Shown: piece by piece, positions 33,791 to 42,817 of the stretch
Layout: every line of letters begins with the position of its first letter
Position numbering within the stretch: the first letter of the stretch is position 1
Origin: Methylobacterium currus
Lineage (GTDB): Bacteria > Pseudomonadota > Alphaproteobacteria > Rhizobiales > Beijerinckiaceae
Assembly (NCBI RefSeq): GCF_003058325.1
Contig: NZ_CP028843.1
Coordinates: forward strand, 4,633,501 to 4,697,500
Reading direction: 5' to 3'
Length of the DNA stretch: 64,000 nucleotides
Position numbers and translations under genes: made by a program
The notes under the pieces: generated by a model
Databases searched by the model: none
The model's input: only the letters and a program-made list of their open reading frames with translations
Told to the model about the DNA's origin: nothing

Positions 33791-34561
33791 TATTTAGGTA
33801 ATAATATGCAAAGAAAGGAAAAGAATCGACCACGATAATATTTTGATATTTGATAAAACATTCTTGGAGTCGCTCAGGACATCTGGACTAATGGCAAAGA
33901 GCCCTATCCTCATCACGGCTAGGAGCGCCGTGATCGAGAGGGCGACAGCGAGAATTCTGAACGGACGCGCCACTCGATCCGCGCCGACAATTTCTGGATA
34001 TGGCATCATAATGACCACAAGTTACTCAAATATATTTTGAGCGATTAAGATTAAAAATTTGTTTAACTAGCAAAAAAATCGTATATTGAGGCTTTTATTT
34101 AATAATTTTTTAATAAGTTGCGCGCAAAACCCATATAATATATTTTATAAGACAATATCAGCTGATTTTGTTGTTGTATATCTATAATTACGAATCTATT
34201 TATCTATTATATTATTTCGACTATAGGCGATTAGCCGCTGGCAATGCTCCATGCGACAGAACGAAAATGGAACAAAAACCGCGCAACTTTTCCAGCCATG
34301 AGCATCGCGCGGGGAATCCAGAAGTTTCAGAGGCTTGAGCGAAATCAAAATTGGCCTTGTAATTACGGTGACACGAAGAGCGCCGGACGCACCCACCGGA
34401 TGTCGTGACAAAAGTCGTTTTCAATGTTTCATGGTCCGTGCCGGCCGGGTGCAGAGGTGAAGGTGACCTGACCTGCAACAGCCATCTGCCGCTTCAGCGC
34501 GGCAGGTCGGATATGTATCCTTCCCTTGCAAAGTGCAGGGCAACTACGACACGGGGCCGCC
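33791..34561. other. AT-rich stretch without a supported gene
   Basis: Bases 34021-34200 hold 41 G or C in 180 (23%), against a GC-rich background. The segment contains a 74-codon hydrophobic minus-strand frame (34018-33794), beginning 'MVIMMPYPEIVGAD', which may be the lost N-terminus of the broken PAP2 gene or a separate small membrane peptide. Towards 34250 GC rises again, and I see no recognisable gene up to the gor stop at 34562. No tRNA, integrase or transposase is visible. Confidence 0.7.
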
Positions 34562-35959
34562 TCACCCCACCGCCACCGGCTGCTTGACCACCGAGGGCGT
34601 GCGCATCGTCACCAGCTCCTCGCCGGCGGTGGGGTGGACCGCGATGGTGCGGTCGAAATCGGCCTTCGTCGCTCCCATCGTCACCGCGATGCCGACCGCC
34701 TGGATGATCTCGCCGGCATCGTGGCCGAGCACGTGGACGCCGACCACCCGGTCGCTCGCCCGCTCGACGATGATCTTCATCAGGATCCGCTCGTCGCGGC
34801 CCGACAGGGTCGCCTTCATCGGCCGGAAGCGGGCCTCGTAGACGTCGATCTCGCCGCAGAGGCGGCGCGCCACCTCCTCGCCGTGGCCGACGACGCCGAT
34901 TTCCGGCGTCGAGAACACCGCGGTCGGGATCAGGCCGTGGTCGACCGCCCACGGCTTGCCCCCGAACACCGTGTCGGCGAAGGCGTGGCCCTCGCGGATC
35001 GCGATCGGCGTGAGCGCCGCGCGGTTGGTGACATCCCCGACGGCGTAGATCGACGGCGCGGCGGTCTGCGAGAAACGGTCGACGGGAATCGCCCCGGCCG
35101 CGTCGAGGGTGATGCCGGCTGTCTCAAGCCCGAGGCCGGCGACGTTGGGGCGCCGTCCGGTCGCCACCAGCACCTGGTCGACCAGAAGCTCGCTGCCGTC
35201 GTGCAGCGTGGCGCAGATCGCGCCGTCGCGCCGGTCGAGGCGGTGGACGGTGGTGTTCAGGCGCAGGTCCATCCGCTTCGCATAGGCCTCGCCGAGGGCC
35301 TGGCGGATCTCGCCGTCGAAGCCGCGCAGGAGCCGGTCGCCCCGGTGGAGCAGGGTGGTGCGGGTGCCGAGGGACGCGAACACGCCCGCGAACTCGACCG
35401 CGATGTAGCCGCCGCCGACGACGAGGATGCGCTCCGGCTGGGTCTCCAGCTCGAACACCTCGTTCGACGTGATGGCGAGCTCGGCGCCAGGGATCAACGG
35501 CTCCTTGACCGGATGGGCGCCGACCGCGATCAGGATGTGGCGGGCGCGCACCCGCGTCCCCGAGCGGACCAGGCGTATCGTGTGCGGATCCTCGATCACC
35601 GCCCGGTCGGCCACCACCTCGACGCCGGCCCGCATCAGGTTGGTGGCGTAGATGCCCTCGAGCCGCGTCACCTCGGCGTCGCGCCGGGCCTTCAGGGTCG
35701 CCCAGTCGAAGCGCGGGGTGCCGACCTCCCAGCCGAAGCCGGCGGCGTCCTCGAACTCGTCCGCGAAGCGGCCGGCATAGACCATCAGCTTCTTGGGCAC
35801 GCAGCCGCGGATCACGCAGGTGCCGCCGACCCGGTACTCCTCGGCGAGCTGCACCCGCGCGCCGTAGCCGGCGGCGATGCGCGCCGCCCGCACCCCGCCG
35901 GAGCCGCCGCCGATCACGAAGAGATCGACGTCGAAAGGCTCGTGCTGCGTGTCGGTCAT
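34562..35959 (-). CDS. gor: Glutathione-disulfide reductase
   Basis: FAD-dependent reduction of glutathione disulfide by NADPH in the cytoplasm. 465 residues: the FAD motif '[16 protein letters not shown]' is followed by the redox pair C48/C53 in 'GGTCVIRGCVPKK', the NADPH domain 'ILVVGGGYIAVEFAGVFASL', 'IYAVGDVTNR', and the C-terminal 'AVHPTAGEELVTMRTP' supplying the active-site His-Glu from the partner subunit. The ATG at 35959 lies 5 bases after the stop of the O-antigen-ligase-like gene, so gor is the last gene of the rpiA operon. Confidence 0.96.
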   Translation of the reverse strand: MTDTQHEPFDVDLFVIGGGSGGVRAARIAAGYGARVQLAEEYRVGGTCVIRGCVPKKLMVYAGRFADEFEDAAGFGWEVGTPRFDWATLKARRDAEVTRLEGIYATNLMRAGVEVVADRAVIEDPHTIRLVRSGTRVRARHILIAVGAHPVKEPLIPGAELAITSNEVFELETQPERILVVGGGYIAVEFAGVFASLGTRTTLLHRGDRLLRGFDGEIRQALGEAYAKRMDLRLNTTVHRLDRRDGAICATLHDGSELLVDQVLVATGRRPNVAGLGLETAGITLDAAGAIPVDRFSQTAAPSIYAVGDVTNRAALTPIAIREGHAFADTVFGGKPWAVDHGLIPTAVFSTPEIGVVGHGEEVARRLCGEIDVYEARFRPMKATLSGRDERILMKIIVERASDRVVGVHVLGHDAGEIIQAVGIAVTMGATKADFDRTIAVHPTAGEELVTMRTPSVVKQPVAVG

Positions 35960-35964
35960 GGCGA

Positions 35965-37185
35965 TCACCGCTCTGTTGTTAGGGCTTCTAACTGATAAGT
36001 CAGGGCGCGCAGCCAGGCGATGGCCGCGCCGACGCCGGCGGTCCACCAGGCCTGCCAGGCGCCGTGCTCCACGAAGGCGACGATGCCGGCCGCCGCCAGG
36101 AGCGCCAGGGCGGCGCTGCGGGCGAGCGGTCCCCAAGCCGCCACGGCCCGCAGGGTCAGGATCAGGACGAGGCCCGAGAGCGTCGCGCCGACGAGACCGA
36201 GCTCGGCCCAGACCTGCAGGAAGCTGTTATGCGGATGCCCGACCGCCAGCATGACGCGCAGCTCGGGCTCGATCCGCCCGGCCGCCGGCGTGTCCTGGAA
36301 GCGCCCCGAGGTGCCGTAGCCGGCCCCACGCCAGGGATCGGCGGCGACCGCCGCGCCGAAGCTGCGGGCGATGGCGACCCGGGCCCGGGTGCTGCTGGCG
36401 GCGAGCCGCTGGTGCACGGCTTCGGGCATGGTCCGGGCCAGGAGATCGCCCTCGACCGGCGCGAGGACCAGCGCCCCGAGGAGGGCCGCCCCGGTGAGGC
36501 CGATCCCGGCCCGGGCCGGCAGCCAGCGCACCACGCAGAAGGTGAGGGCGCCGGCGGCGAGCCCCAGCACCGTCGCGCCGCTGACCGAGCGCCAGGCCGC
36601 CACCGCGACGACGGCCGAGACGATCGCCGCCAGGCCGCGCCGGCCGGTCGCCGCGAGACAGGCCGCGAGGGGGAAGACCAGCAGCATCGCGGTCAGGAGC
36701 GGCCGGTTGAACGCGAAGGCGGCGACGCGCTGGCCCAGGGCCTCGCGGATCGTCAGGCCGGAGGCGAGGTCCGCCACCACGTACAGGCAGGTCGCAATCA
36801 GGATCCAGGCAGCCGGCCCGGCGAGGGCGGCGAGATGCGGCGGCGCGAGGCGCGCCACCAGGTAGGCGCCGGCGAGCGCCGGCAGGAACTCGGAGAGGGT
36901 GCGCAGCGACAGGCCCGGCAGGGGGCTCCAGGCGAGGCTCGACGCGCACCAGGCCAGGACGGCGAGGGCAGCCACGCCCAGAGGCGTCGCGAGCGGCGCG
37001 AGAAGGAGCGGCCGCAGCGGGCGCCGGGCCGCCACGCTGCCAGCGAGCAGCAGGAGCCCGGCGAGGCCGACCACCACCGGGCTCGAGCGGTTCGCCACCG
37101 CCATGCAGGCCGGCAGGGCGGCGATGACGATCGCGCCGAGACGGTCGAGCGTCCCGGCCCGCTCGCCGGCCGTGCGGGCGGTCAC
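35965..37185 (-). CDS. O-antigen ligase-like (Wzy_C) membrane protein
   Basis: 406 residues with about ten membrane segments and a large periplasmic loop containing 'PWRGAGYGTSGRFQD' and 'VGHPHNSFLQVWAELGLVG', the signature region of the O-antigen ligase/Wzy polymerase family. It would join or polymerise lipid-linked surface glycan. The GTG at 37185 overlaps the stop of the preceding gene and adds a first hydrophobic segment ('LGAIVIAALPACMAV'), which supports it over the ATG 34 codons in. It lies between the DUF2059 gene and gor with overlaps of a few bases, a place where related genomes usually have no ligase as far as I recall. Confidence 0.85.
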   Translation of the reverse strand: MTARTAGERAGTLDRLGAIVIAALPACMAVANRSSPVVVGLAGLLLLAGSVAARRPLRPLLLAPLATPLGVAALAVLAWCASSLAWSPLPGLSLRTLSEFLPALAGAYLVARLAPPHLAALAGPAAWILIATCLYVVADLASGLTIREALGQRVAAFAFNRPLLTAMLLVFPLAACLAATGRRGLAAIVSAVVAVAAWRSVSGATVLGLAAGALTFCVVRWLPARAGIGLTGAALLGALVLAPVEGDLLARTMPEAVHQRLAASSTRARVAIARSFGAAVAADPWRGAGYGTSGRFQDTPAAGRIEPELRVMLAVGHPHNSFLQVWAELGLVGATLSGLVLILTLRAVAAWGPLARSAALALLAAAGIVAFVEHGAWQAWWTAGVGAAIAWLRALTYQLEALTTER

Positions 37186-37730
37186 TGAAGCTGGTGGCCG
37201 CGCTTGCCCATCTCGGCCCGCACCCGGACCATCATGTATTCCGAGACCTCCTGGGTCCAGGTCTGCATCGCCTGCACCATGTCGTCGAGCACCTGGGGCT
37301 GGGTCTCGACGTAGCGCTTGCCCGCGGGCGAGCGGAAGAAGGTCGCGATCTCGCGCAGCTCGGCCTCGGTGAGCTTGTTGGCGTAGATGCGCGAGGCGAT
37401 GTCGATGATCCGCTGCTTCTGCAGCTCCAGCTCGGGCTGCATCTTCTCGATGACCTCGTTGAGGTCCTTGGTCAGCTCGGGCCGGGTGACCGCCGCCTGC
37501 TTGATCTGCTCGCCGAAGGCCGGGAGGATCGAGTCGAAGGAGCGGGCGATGCCGGAGGAGAGCATCACCTCCTTGGCCAGCGCGAGGTGGCTCGGGGTGA
37601 TCGCGGCCTGCTGCGGCGAGGCGGGAGCGGCGGGCTTCGTCTGGGCGAGAGCGGGGCTGACGAGGATCGGGCTGGACAGGGTCGCGGCGAGGAGGCCCGC
37701 CAGGCGAACTCGGGAACGGCGCGGGGACAT
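37182..37730 (-). CDS. DUF2059 exported protein
   Basis: 182 residues with a Sec signal peptide ('LAGLLAATLSSPILVSPALAQ'), then a helical DUF2059 domain: 'SFDSILPAFGEQIKQA', 'LTEAELREIATFFRSPAGK'. The family is periplasmic and of unknown function. It is widely found next to rpiA and gor in Hyphomicrobiales, as here. The stop overlaps the GTG of the next gene. Confidence 0.9.
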   Translation of the reverse strand: MSPRRSRVRLAGLLAATLSSPILVSPALAQTKPAAPASPQQAAITPSHLALAKEVMLSSGIARSFDSILPAFGEQIKQAAVTRPELTKDLNEVIEKMQPELELQKQRIIDIASRIYANKLTEAELREIATFFRSPAGKRYVETQPQVLDDMVQAMQTWTQEVSEYMMVRVRAEMGKRGHQLQ

Positions 37731-37796
37731 CGGTTTGCTCCGGAAGACGGCGCCCGCCGGACGGGCGGCCGTGACGAGGATGAAGCGGACGGCGCG

Positions 37797-38507
37797 TCAG
37801 GCCGCCCCGAGGGTGACGATGCGGGGCTGGCCGTCGGCCGCCTCCGCGACGATCGCGCCGGTGGCGAGCCCGATGAACAGGCCGTGCTCGACCACGCCCG
37901 GCACCGCCACGAGGGCGCGGGCCAGCGCCTCCGGATCGGGGATGCGGGCCAGGCCGGCATCGAGGATCAGGTGGCCGCCATCGGTCAGGAAGGGCGCGCC
38001 GTCGGCGCCTCTGCGCAGGGTGAGGGGGCCGTCGCAGCCGGCGGCGCCGATCGCCGCCGCGACCGCCCGGGTGGTGGCGCCGAGGCCGAAGGGCACCACC
38101 TCGATCGGCAGGGGAAAGCGGCCCAGGGTCTCGACGCGCTTGGCGCCGTCGACGATCACCACCATGCGCCGGCTCGCCGCCGCCACGATCTTCTCGCGAA
38201 GGAGCGCGCCGCCGCCGCCCTTGATGAGGCGAAGCTGCGGGTCGATCTCGTCGGCGCCGTCGATCGTCAGGTCGAGCTCGGGGGTGTCGTCGAGGGTGGT
38301 GAGCGGGATGCCCGCGGCCTGGGCGGCGCTGCGGGTCGCCTCGGAGGTCGGCACGCCGACGACCGAGAGCCCGGCCCGCACCTTCTCGCCGAGAAGCTCG
38401 ACGAAGAGCGTCGCCGTCGAGCCGGTGCCGAGGCCGAGGCGCATGCCGTCCTCGACCAGCTCGACCGCGCGGGCAGCGGCGGCGCGCTTGAGCGCGGCGG
38501 GGCTCAC
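37797..38507 (-). CDS. rpiA: Ribose-5-phosphate isomerase A
   Basis: Interconverts ribose-5-phosphate and ribulose-5-phosphate in the pentose phosphate pathway. 236 residues: '[15 protein letters not shown]', '[12 protein letters not shown]', the active-site '[11 protein letters not shown]', and '[14 protein letters not shown]'. Two adjacent GTG codons could start it (38510 and 38507); GGAGG at 38514-38518 gives spacing 3 or 6, so the second is preferred. First gene of the minus-strand operon with DUF2059, O-antigen-ligase-like and gor. Confidence 0.95.
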   Translation of the reverse strand: MSPAALKRAAAARAVELVEDGMRLGLGTGSTATLFVELLGEKVRAGLSVVGVPTSEATRSAAQAAGIPLTTLDDTPELDLTIDGADEIDPQLRLIKGGGGALLREKIVAAASRRMVVIVDGAKRVETLGRFPLPIEVVPFGLGATTRAVAAAIGAAGCDGPLTLRRGADGAPFLTDGGHLILDAGLARIPDPEALARALVAVPGVVEHGLFIGLATGAIVAEAADGQPRIVTLGAA

Positions 38508-38755
38508 CACCGGCCTCCGTGGGATTGACGGATCTGGGACATCGGCATGGCGCCTCGGTTCGTCTCTCTCGTCCGCCCTCCCGTCGCCCGAGGGGCGGGG
38601 AGGGCAGGCGGGGCGTCCTGACGGCCGGCCCCACCGATCGAGAGGCCCCTAGCACGCGGCCGGGGGAGGCGGAAGCGGCCATCCGGCCTCGCCCGAACGG
38701 TGCCGCACCACCGGTCCGCCGGGCGCAGCGCCTGCCGCTTGGCGGCGCGCCGGCC

Positions 38756-39166
38756 TCAGGGCTTGCCCGCCGGCGCCGGCGCCGTGCTGCCGGCATTGCC
38801 TTGGGGCGTGCAGACCACGGCATCGTCGAGCACGTAGCAGATGCTCATCGCGCCGGTGCGCTGGTTGACCCGGAAGACGCCGGCCTCGCGCAGGTGGCGC
38901 GACGCCACCAGGCTGTACTCGGAGGGGGCCTGCGGCCCGGCGCCCTCGCCGGGGCCGAAGCACAGGGTGGTGCCGATGGTGTTCTCCTGCAACCCGTACT
39001 GGCAGGAGATGACCTCGCCGGTCGCCTTGTCGACCCGGTAGACCCGGTTGAGGTCGGCCTGGGGCGCCGGCACGAACTCGTAGGACGCGGCCTGCGCCGC
39101 GCCCGCGACCAGCAGGCCCGCCGCGATCCCGGCCACTCGGACCCGATAACCCGCTCTCCCGCGCAT
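38756..39166 (-). CDS. Small exported hypothetical protein
   Basis: 136 residues with a Sec signal peptide ('VRVAGIAAGLLVAGAAQAAS'). The mature part has four cysteines in 'EVISCQYGLQ', 'TTLCFGPGEG', 'MSICYVLDD' and 'AVVCTPQGN', suggesting two disulfides, and ends in an Ala/Pro-rich tail. Two similar segments, 'NRVYRVDKATGEVISC' and 'GVFRVNQRTGAMSIC', look like an internal duplication with one Cys each. Function unknown. Confidence 0.75.
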   Translation of the reverse strand: MRGRAGYRVRVAGIAAGLLVAGAAQAASYEFVPAPQADLNRVYRVDKATGEVISCQYGLQENTIGTTLCFGPGEGAGPQAPSEYSLVASRHLREAGVFRVNQRTGAMSICYVLDDAVVCTPQGNAGSTAPAPAGKP

Positions 39167-39361
39167 GGCGCGCCGCTCCTCGACCTCGTCGCGACGACGG
39201 CGCCTCTGTGGCGGCCGGATCGTCTCTCTCGCGCTGTTATAGCTCGACCCGCTTGTCCCGGGCTTGTCCCACCGTGAGCGCATCTCGGTTCCGGCGCGGG
39301 TTCCGCGCCGCCACGCTCGCCTGTATGGGAGGCGGCGATCAGCCCCAACCCGCGAGAGCCC

Positions 39362-40060
39362 ATGCCGACCTCCAGCCCCGACGCCCTGCCGCCGATCGTC
39401 GTGTTCGATCTCGACGGCACCCTCGCGGAGACCGCGGGCGACCTGATCGGCACGCTCAACGTGATCCTGGAGCGGGAGGAGCTCCCCCCGGTGGCGGTCT
39501 CGCAGGCCCGGGAGCTGATCGGGGCGGGCGCACGGGCGCTGATCCAGCGCGGCTTCGCGGCCGGCGGGCGCGAGCTGATGCCGGACCGGCTCGACGCGCT
39601 GTTCCGGGTCTTCCTCGCTCATTACGGCGAGAACCTCTGCAACGTGTCGCACCTCTTTCCCGGGGTGGTGGATTCCCTCGACCGGCTGGAGGAGGCCGGC
39701 TACCGCCTCGCGGTCTGCACCAACAAGCCGGAGGACCACTCGGTGCGGCTCCTCGAGCTGCTCGGCGTGAAGGCCCGTTTCGCGGCGATCTGTGGCCGGG
39801 ACACCTTCCCGTACTTCAAGCCCGATCCGCGCCATCTCACCGAGACGATCGCACAGGCCGGCGGCGATCCGGCCCGGGCCGTGATGGTGGGCGATTCCCG
39901 CACAGACGTCGCCACCGCCAAGGCTGCCGGCATCCCGGTGGTGGCAGTGCCGTTCGGCTATACCGACGTGCCGGTGGAGGAGCTGGAGCCGGACGTGGTG
40001 ATCCAGCACTTCGATGCGCTCTACGAGGCGGTGCGGCGGCTCGATCGCGGCGTGGACTGA
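39362..40060 (+). CDS. gph: Phosphoglycolate phosphatase, HAD family
   Basis: 232 residues. HAD motif I is 'VVFDLDGTLAETAGDL' (nucleophile D16, D18), motif II 'LAVCTNKPED', motif III 'YFKPDPRHL', motif IV 'VMVGDSRTDVATA'. The cap is the helical type of Gph. It removes 2-phosphoglycolate formed in DNA repair or by oxygenation. Convergent with pheA; a REP-like palindrome lies between. Confidence 0.88.
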   Translation: MPTSSPDALPPIVVFDLDGTLAETAGDLIGTLNVILEREELPPVAVSQARELIGAGARALIQRGFAAGGRELMPDRLDALFRVFLAHYGENLCNVSHLFPGVVDSLDRLEEAGYRLAVCTNKPEDHSVRLLELLGVKARFAAICGRDTFPYFKPDPRHLTETIAQAGGDPARAVMVGDSRTDVATAKAAGIPVVAVPFGYTDVPVEELEPDVVIQHFDALYEAVRRLDRGVD

Positions 40061-40138
40061 GCACAGGGTCGGCCCGGGCGAAAGATCTGCCCGAGAGGCC
40101 TGCCGCCCTCCGCCTCGCCGGTACGTCCTGCGCCTCGG

Positions 40139-40173
40139 ATCCCGGGTCTCCCCGCCTGCGGCGAGCCCGGGAT
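40139..40173. repeat. REP-like palindrome, copy C
   Basis: ATCCCGGG ... CCCGGGAT with inner 'TCTCCCCGCC/GGCGAG' stem, between the convergent gph and pheA genes. Same family as copies A, B, D and E. Confidence 0.65.
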
Positions 40174-40229
40174 GGACCGGAGGGGATGCCGACGGGACGG
40201 GGCGGAGCTGACGGCCTGCCTTGCGCCCG

Positions 40230-41084
40230 TCACTCCGCCGGCGGCCGCGCGCTCTCCCGGAACGGATGCGCCGGATAGGTGCCGATGATCCGGAACGCGC
40301 TCGAGAAATAGGCCAGCTCGTCGAGCGCCCGGCGCAAGCCCGGCTCCTCCGGGTGGCCGTCGACCTCGGCGTAGAACTGGGTCGCGGTGAACTGGCCCTC
40401 GACCATGTAGCTCTCGAGCTTGGTCATGTTGACGCCGTTCGTGGCGAAGCCGCCGAGCGCCTTGTAGAGCGCGGCCGGGATGTTGCGCACCCGGAAGATG
40501 AAGCTCGTCACCGTCGGGCCGTTGCCCGAAGGCGGCAGGACCGGCTCGCGGGAGAGCACGACGAAGCGGGTGGTGTTGTGGGCCTCGTCCTCGACGTCCT
40601 CCTCCAGGATGGAGAGGCCGTAGATCTCGCCCGCGAGCCGCGGCGACAGCGAGGCACGCGAGCGGTCGCCGGCTTCGGCGACCTGGCGGGCGGCGCCGGC
40701 GGTGTCGGGCGCGACGACCGCCTTGAGGCCGAGGCGCCGGATGATCTTGCGGCACTGGCCCAGCGCGTGGACGTGGCTGTGCACGGTGCGGATCTCCTCG
40801 AGCCGCACGCCCGGCAGGGCCATGAGCTGGAAGTGGATCGGCAGGAACTGCTCGCCGACGATGTGCAGGCCGGAGGCCGGCAGCATGTGGTGGATGTCGG
40901 CGACGCGGCCGGCGATCGAGTTCTCGATCGGGATCATGCCGAGCGATGCCGAGCCGTCCTGCACCGCCGTCAGCGCGTCCTCGAAGGTGGCGCAGGGCAG
41001 CGGCGTCCAGTCCGGATAGGCCTCCTGGATGATGATGTGCGAGTTGGCGCCGGGCTCGCCCTGGTAGGAGATCGTTCGGTTCAT
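40230..41084 (-). CDS. pheA: Prephenate dehydratase
   Basis: 284 residues. Converts prephenate to phenylpyruvate for phenylalanine synthesis. The catalytic domain (1-180) shows 'ISYQGEPGANSHI', 'IPIENSIAGRV', 'VHSHVHALGQC' and the 'HNTTRFVVLSRE' catalytic Thr-Arg. The C-terminal ACT domain carries 'FIFRVRNIPAALYKALGGFA' and 'NMTKLESYM', the phenylalanine-sensing site, so feedback inhibition is expected. No chorismate mutase domain. It starts 20 bases after kdsB, on the same strand. Confidence 0.95.
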   Translation of the reverse strand: MNRTISYQGEPGANSHIIIQEAYPDWTPLPCATFEDALTAVQDGSASLGMIPIENSIAGRVADIHHMLPASGLHIVGEQFLPIHFQLMALPGVRLEEIRTVHSHVHALGQCRKIIRRLGLKAVVAPDTAGAARQVAEAGDRSRASLSPRLAGEIYGLSILEEDVEDEAHNTTRFVVLSREPVLPPSGNGPTVTSFIFRVRNIPAALYKALGGFATNGVNMTKLESYMVEGQFTATQFYAEVDGHPEEPGLRRALDELAYFSSAFRIIGTYPAHPFRESARPPAE

Positions 41085-41104
41085 CGTCACGGCTTTCGGG
41101 GGAA

Positions 41105-41848
41105 TCAGTTGAGGCGCCGGGCGGCCAGGATGGCGCGGGCGCGCTCGAGGTCGTGCGGCGTGTCGACGCCGAGCGGCACGTCGTCGACCACCACCGCGTC
41201 GATCCGCATCCCGGCTTCCAGAGCGCGCAGCTGCTCCAGCTTCTCGCGCTGCTCCAGCGGGCTCGGGGGCAGGGACACGAAGCGGGCGAGCGCCCGGCGG
41301 CGATAGGCGTAGAGGCCGATATGGTGGAACAAGGGGCCGTCGCCGTACGGCGCGGTGGCGCGGGTGAAGTAGAGCGCCCGCAGCCGCCTCGGCGCGATCT
41401 CGGAGCCGACAAGCTTGACCACGCTGGGCTCCGTCCGCTCCTCCGGCCGGGTGATGACGGCGCAGAGCGTCGCGATGTCGACCGCACGGTCGGCGAGCGG
41501 CGCGACCGAGGCGGCGATGGCCGCCGGATCGATGGTCGGCAGGTCGCCCTGCACGTTCACCACCACGTCGTGGCGCCCCTCCGGGTCGATCACCTCCAGG
41601 GCCTCGGCCAGGCGGTCGGAGCCGGACGGGTGGTCGGGGCGGGTCATCACCGCGAGGCCGCCCGCCGCCTCGACCGCCTGCACGATCTCGGCCGTGTCGG
41701 TGCAGACCACCACCGGGCCGATGCCGGCCTCCACCGCCCGGCGCCAGACATGCACGATCATCGGCGTGCCGGCGATGTCGGCCAGGGGCTTCTCGGGCAG
41801 GCGGGTGGCGGCGAGGCGGGCGGGGATCAGGACGAGGGGGTCGGACAT
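41105..41848 (-). CDS. kdsB: 3-deoxy-manno-octulosonate cytidylyltransferase
   Basis: 247 residues. Activates Kdo as CMP-Kdo for lipopolysaccharide inner core. '[19 protein letters not shown]' is the nucleotide loop, followed by '[10 protein letters not shown]', '[15 protein letters not shown]', '[13 protein letters not shown]' and '[12 protein letters not shown]'. Pairing with pheA is common in Alphaproteobacteria. The ATG at 41848 gives the normal family start. Confidence 0.95.
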   Translation of the reverse strand: MSDPLVLIPARLAATRLPEKPLADIAGTPMIVHVWRRAVEAGIGPVVVCTDTAEIVQAVEAAGGLAVMTRPDHPSGSDRLAEALEVIDPEGRHDVVVNVQGDLPTIDPAAIAASVAPLADRAVDIATLCAVITRPEERTEPSVVKLVGSEIAPRRLRALYFTRATAPYGDGPLFHHIGLYAYRRRALARFVSLPPSPLEQREKLEQLRALEAGMRIDAVVVDDVPLGVDTPHDLERARAILAARRLN

Positions 41849-42015
41849 GCGGGTTCGGGTCTGTGCGGGAGTCGGGTCGTCGAGATGACGGGATGCCCGG
41901 CAAGCCGCGGCTCTTAGCAGCGCCGGCCGGGCTTGTCATGACAGGGCGCCCACGCCAGACCGTGGCGCCGTCCACACGCCCGCGCTCTGCGACGAACCGA
42001 CGATGTTTAGAGCCA

Positions 42016-42044
42016 TTGTCAACCGCGTCGCAGAACGGCTAAGC
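42016..42044 (+). promoter_or_regulatory. Possible promoter of the cytochrome c gene
   Basis: TTGTCA (42016-42021) and CTAAGC (42039-42044) spaced by 17 bases resemble the alphaproteobacterial -35/-10 pattern, 82 bases before the cytochrome ATG. An 8-bp dyad CTGCGACG/CGTCGCAG (41987-41994, 42026-42033) overlaps the spacer. Confidence 0.3.
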
Positions 42045-42126
42045 ACCGGCGGACCTTCACTGCGGCGTGGCGCCGGGCCGCGCCTCGCATCGCCCCTGCT
42101 CACCGGAGCATCGGAGCTGCCGAGAC

Positions 42127-42666
42127 ATGGATTCCTTCGAGCTTAACAAGATCGCCGGCGCAGTGCTCGGCGCCCTGCTCCTCGCGATGGGGACGGGGTT
42201 CCTGGCCGAGCTGATCTACAAGCCGAAGCCGGCGGGTGATCGCGGCTACGCGCTGCCGGCCGCCGAGGAGAATGCCGGCGCGGCCGCGCCGGCCGCCGCC
42301 AAGGAGGAGCCGCTGCCCGTGCGCCTCGCCAGCGCCGACGCCACCAAGGGCCAGGCCGCGGCCAAGAAGTGCATGGCCTGCCACAGCTTCGAGAAGGGCG
42401 GCCCGAACAAGGTCGGTCCCGACCTCTACGGCATCGTGGAGCGCCCGAAGGGCAGCCACGAGGGCTTCAGCTACTCCGCGGCCATGAAGGCCAAGGGTGG
42501 CAACTGGACCTACGAGGACCTGGACCACTTCCTCACCGCCCCGAAGCAGTACGTCCAGGGCACCATCATGGCCTTCGCGGGCGTGCCCTCGGGCGCCGAG
42601 CGGGCCGACATCCTGGCCTACCTGAAGACCCTGTCCGAGAAGCCGGTCGAGTTCCCGAAGCCCTGA
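42127..42666 (+). CDS. Membrane-anchored c-type cytochrome (CycM/c552-like)
   Basis: 179 residues. An uncleaved N-terminal anchor ('IAGAVLGALLLAMGTGFLAE') is followed by an Ala/Glu/Pro linker and a class I cytochrome c domain with heme site C82-M-A-C85-H86 and axial M148 ('GTIMAFAGV'). It would carry electrons between the bc1 complex and a terminal oxidase in the periplasm. The ATG at 42127 fits the conserved start; an upstream ATG would add 20 charged residues. Confidence 0.92.
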   Translation: MDSFELNKIAGAVLGALLLAMGTGFLAELIYKPKPAGDRGYALPAAEENAGAAAPAAAKEEPLPVRLASADATKGQAAAKKCMACHSFEKGGPNKVGPDLYGIVERPKGSHEGFSYSAAMKAKGGNWTYEDLDHFLTAPKQYVQGTIMAFAGVPSGAERADILAYLKTLSEKPVEFPKP

Positions 42667-42694
42667 CGGGCTTGTCAGGACCGCGTCACCGCGA

Positions 42695-42719
42695 GGCCGG
42701 GCGAGAGCCCGGCCTTTCT
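42695..42719 (+). terminator. Rho-independent terminator after the cytochrome c gene
   Basis: GGCCGGGC (42695-42702), loop GAGA, GCCCGGCC (42707-42714), then TTTCT. Confidence 0.85.
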
Positions 42720-42817
42720 GCGTGAGAGACCCCTGCGCCGACGCGCCCGGGTTGGCGCAGGTGCCCCCCGCGACCTAGAACGGGGGGAGACCTGTCCCAG
42801 CCGGAGGATCGCCCCGC

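Noticed and set aside
34221..34478. Small minus-strand frame upstream of the broken PAP2 gene
   Set aside because: No ribosome site, no recognisable domain, and composition changes sharply within it.
37186..38823. Upstream extension of the O-antigen-ligase-like frame across DUF2059 and rpiA
   Set aside because: Both covered genes are real in another frame of the same strand; the GTG at 37185 with stop overlap is the natural start.
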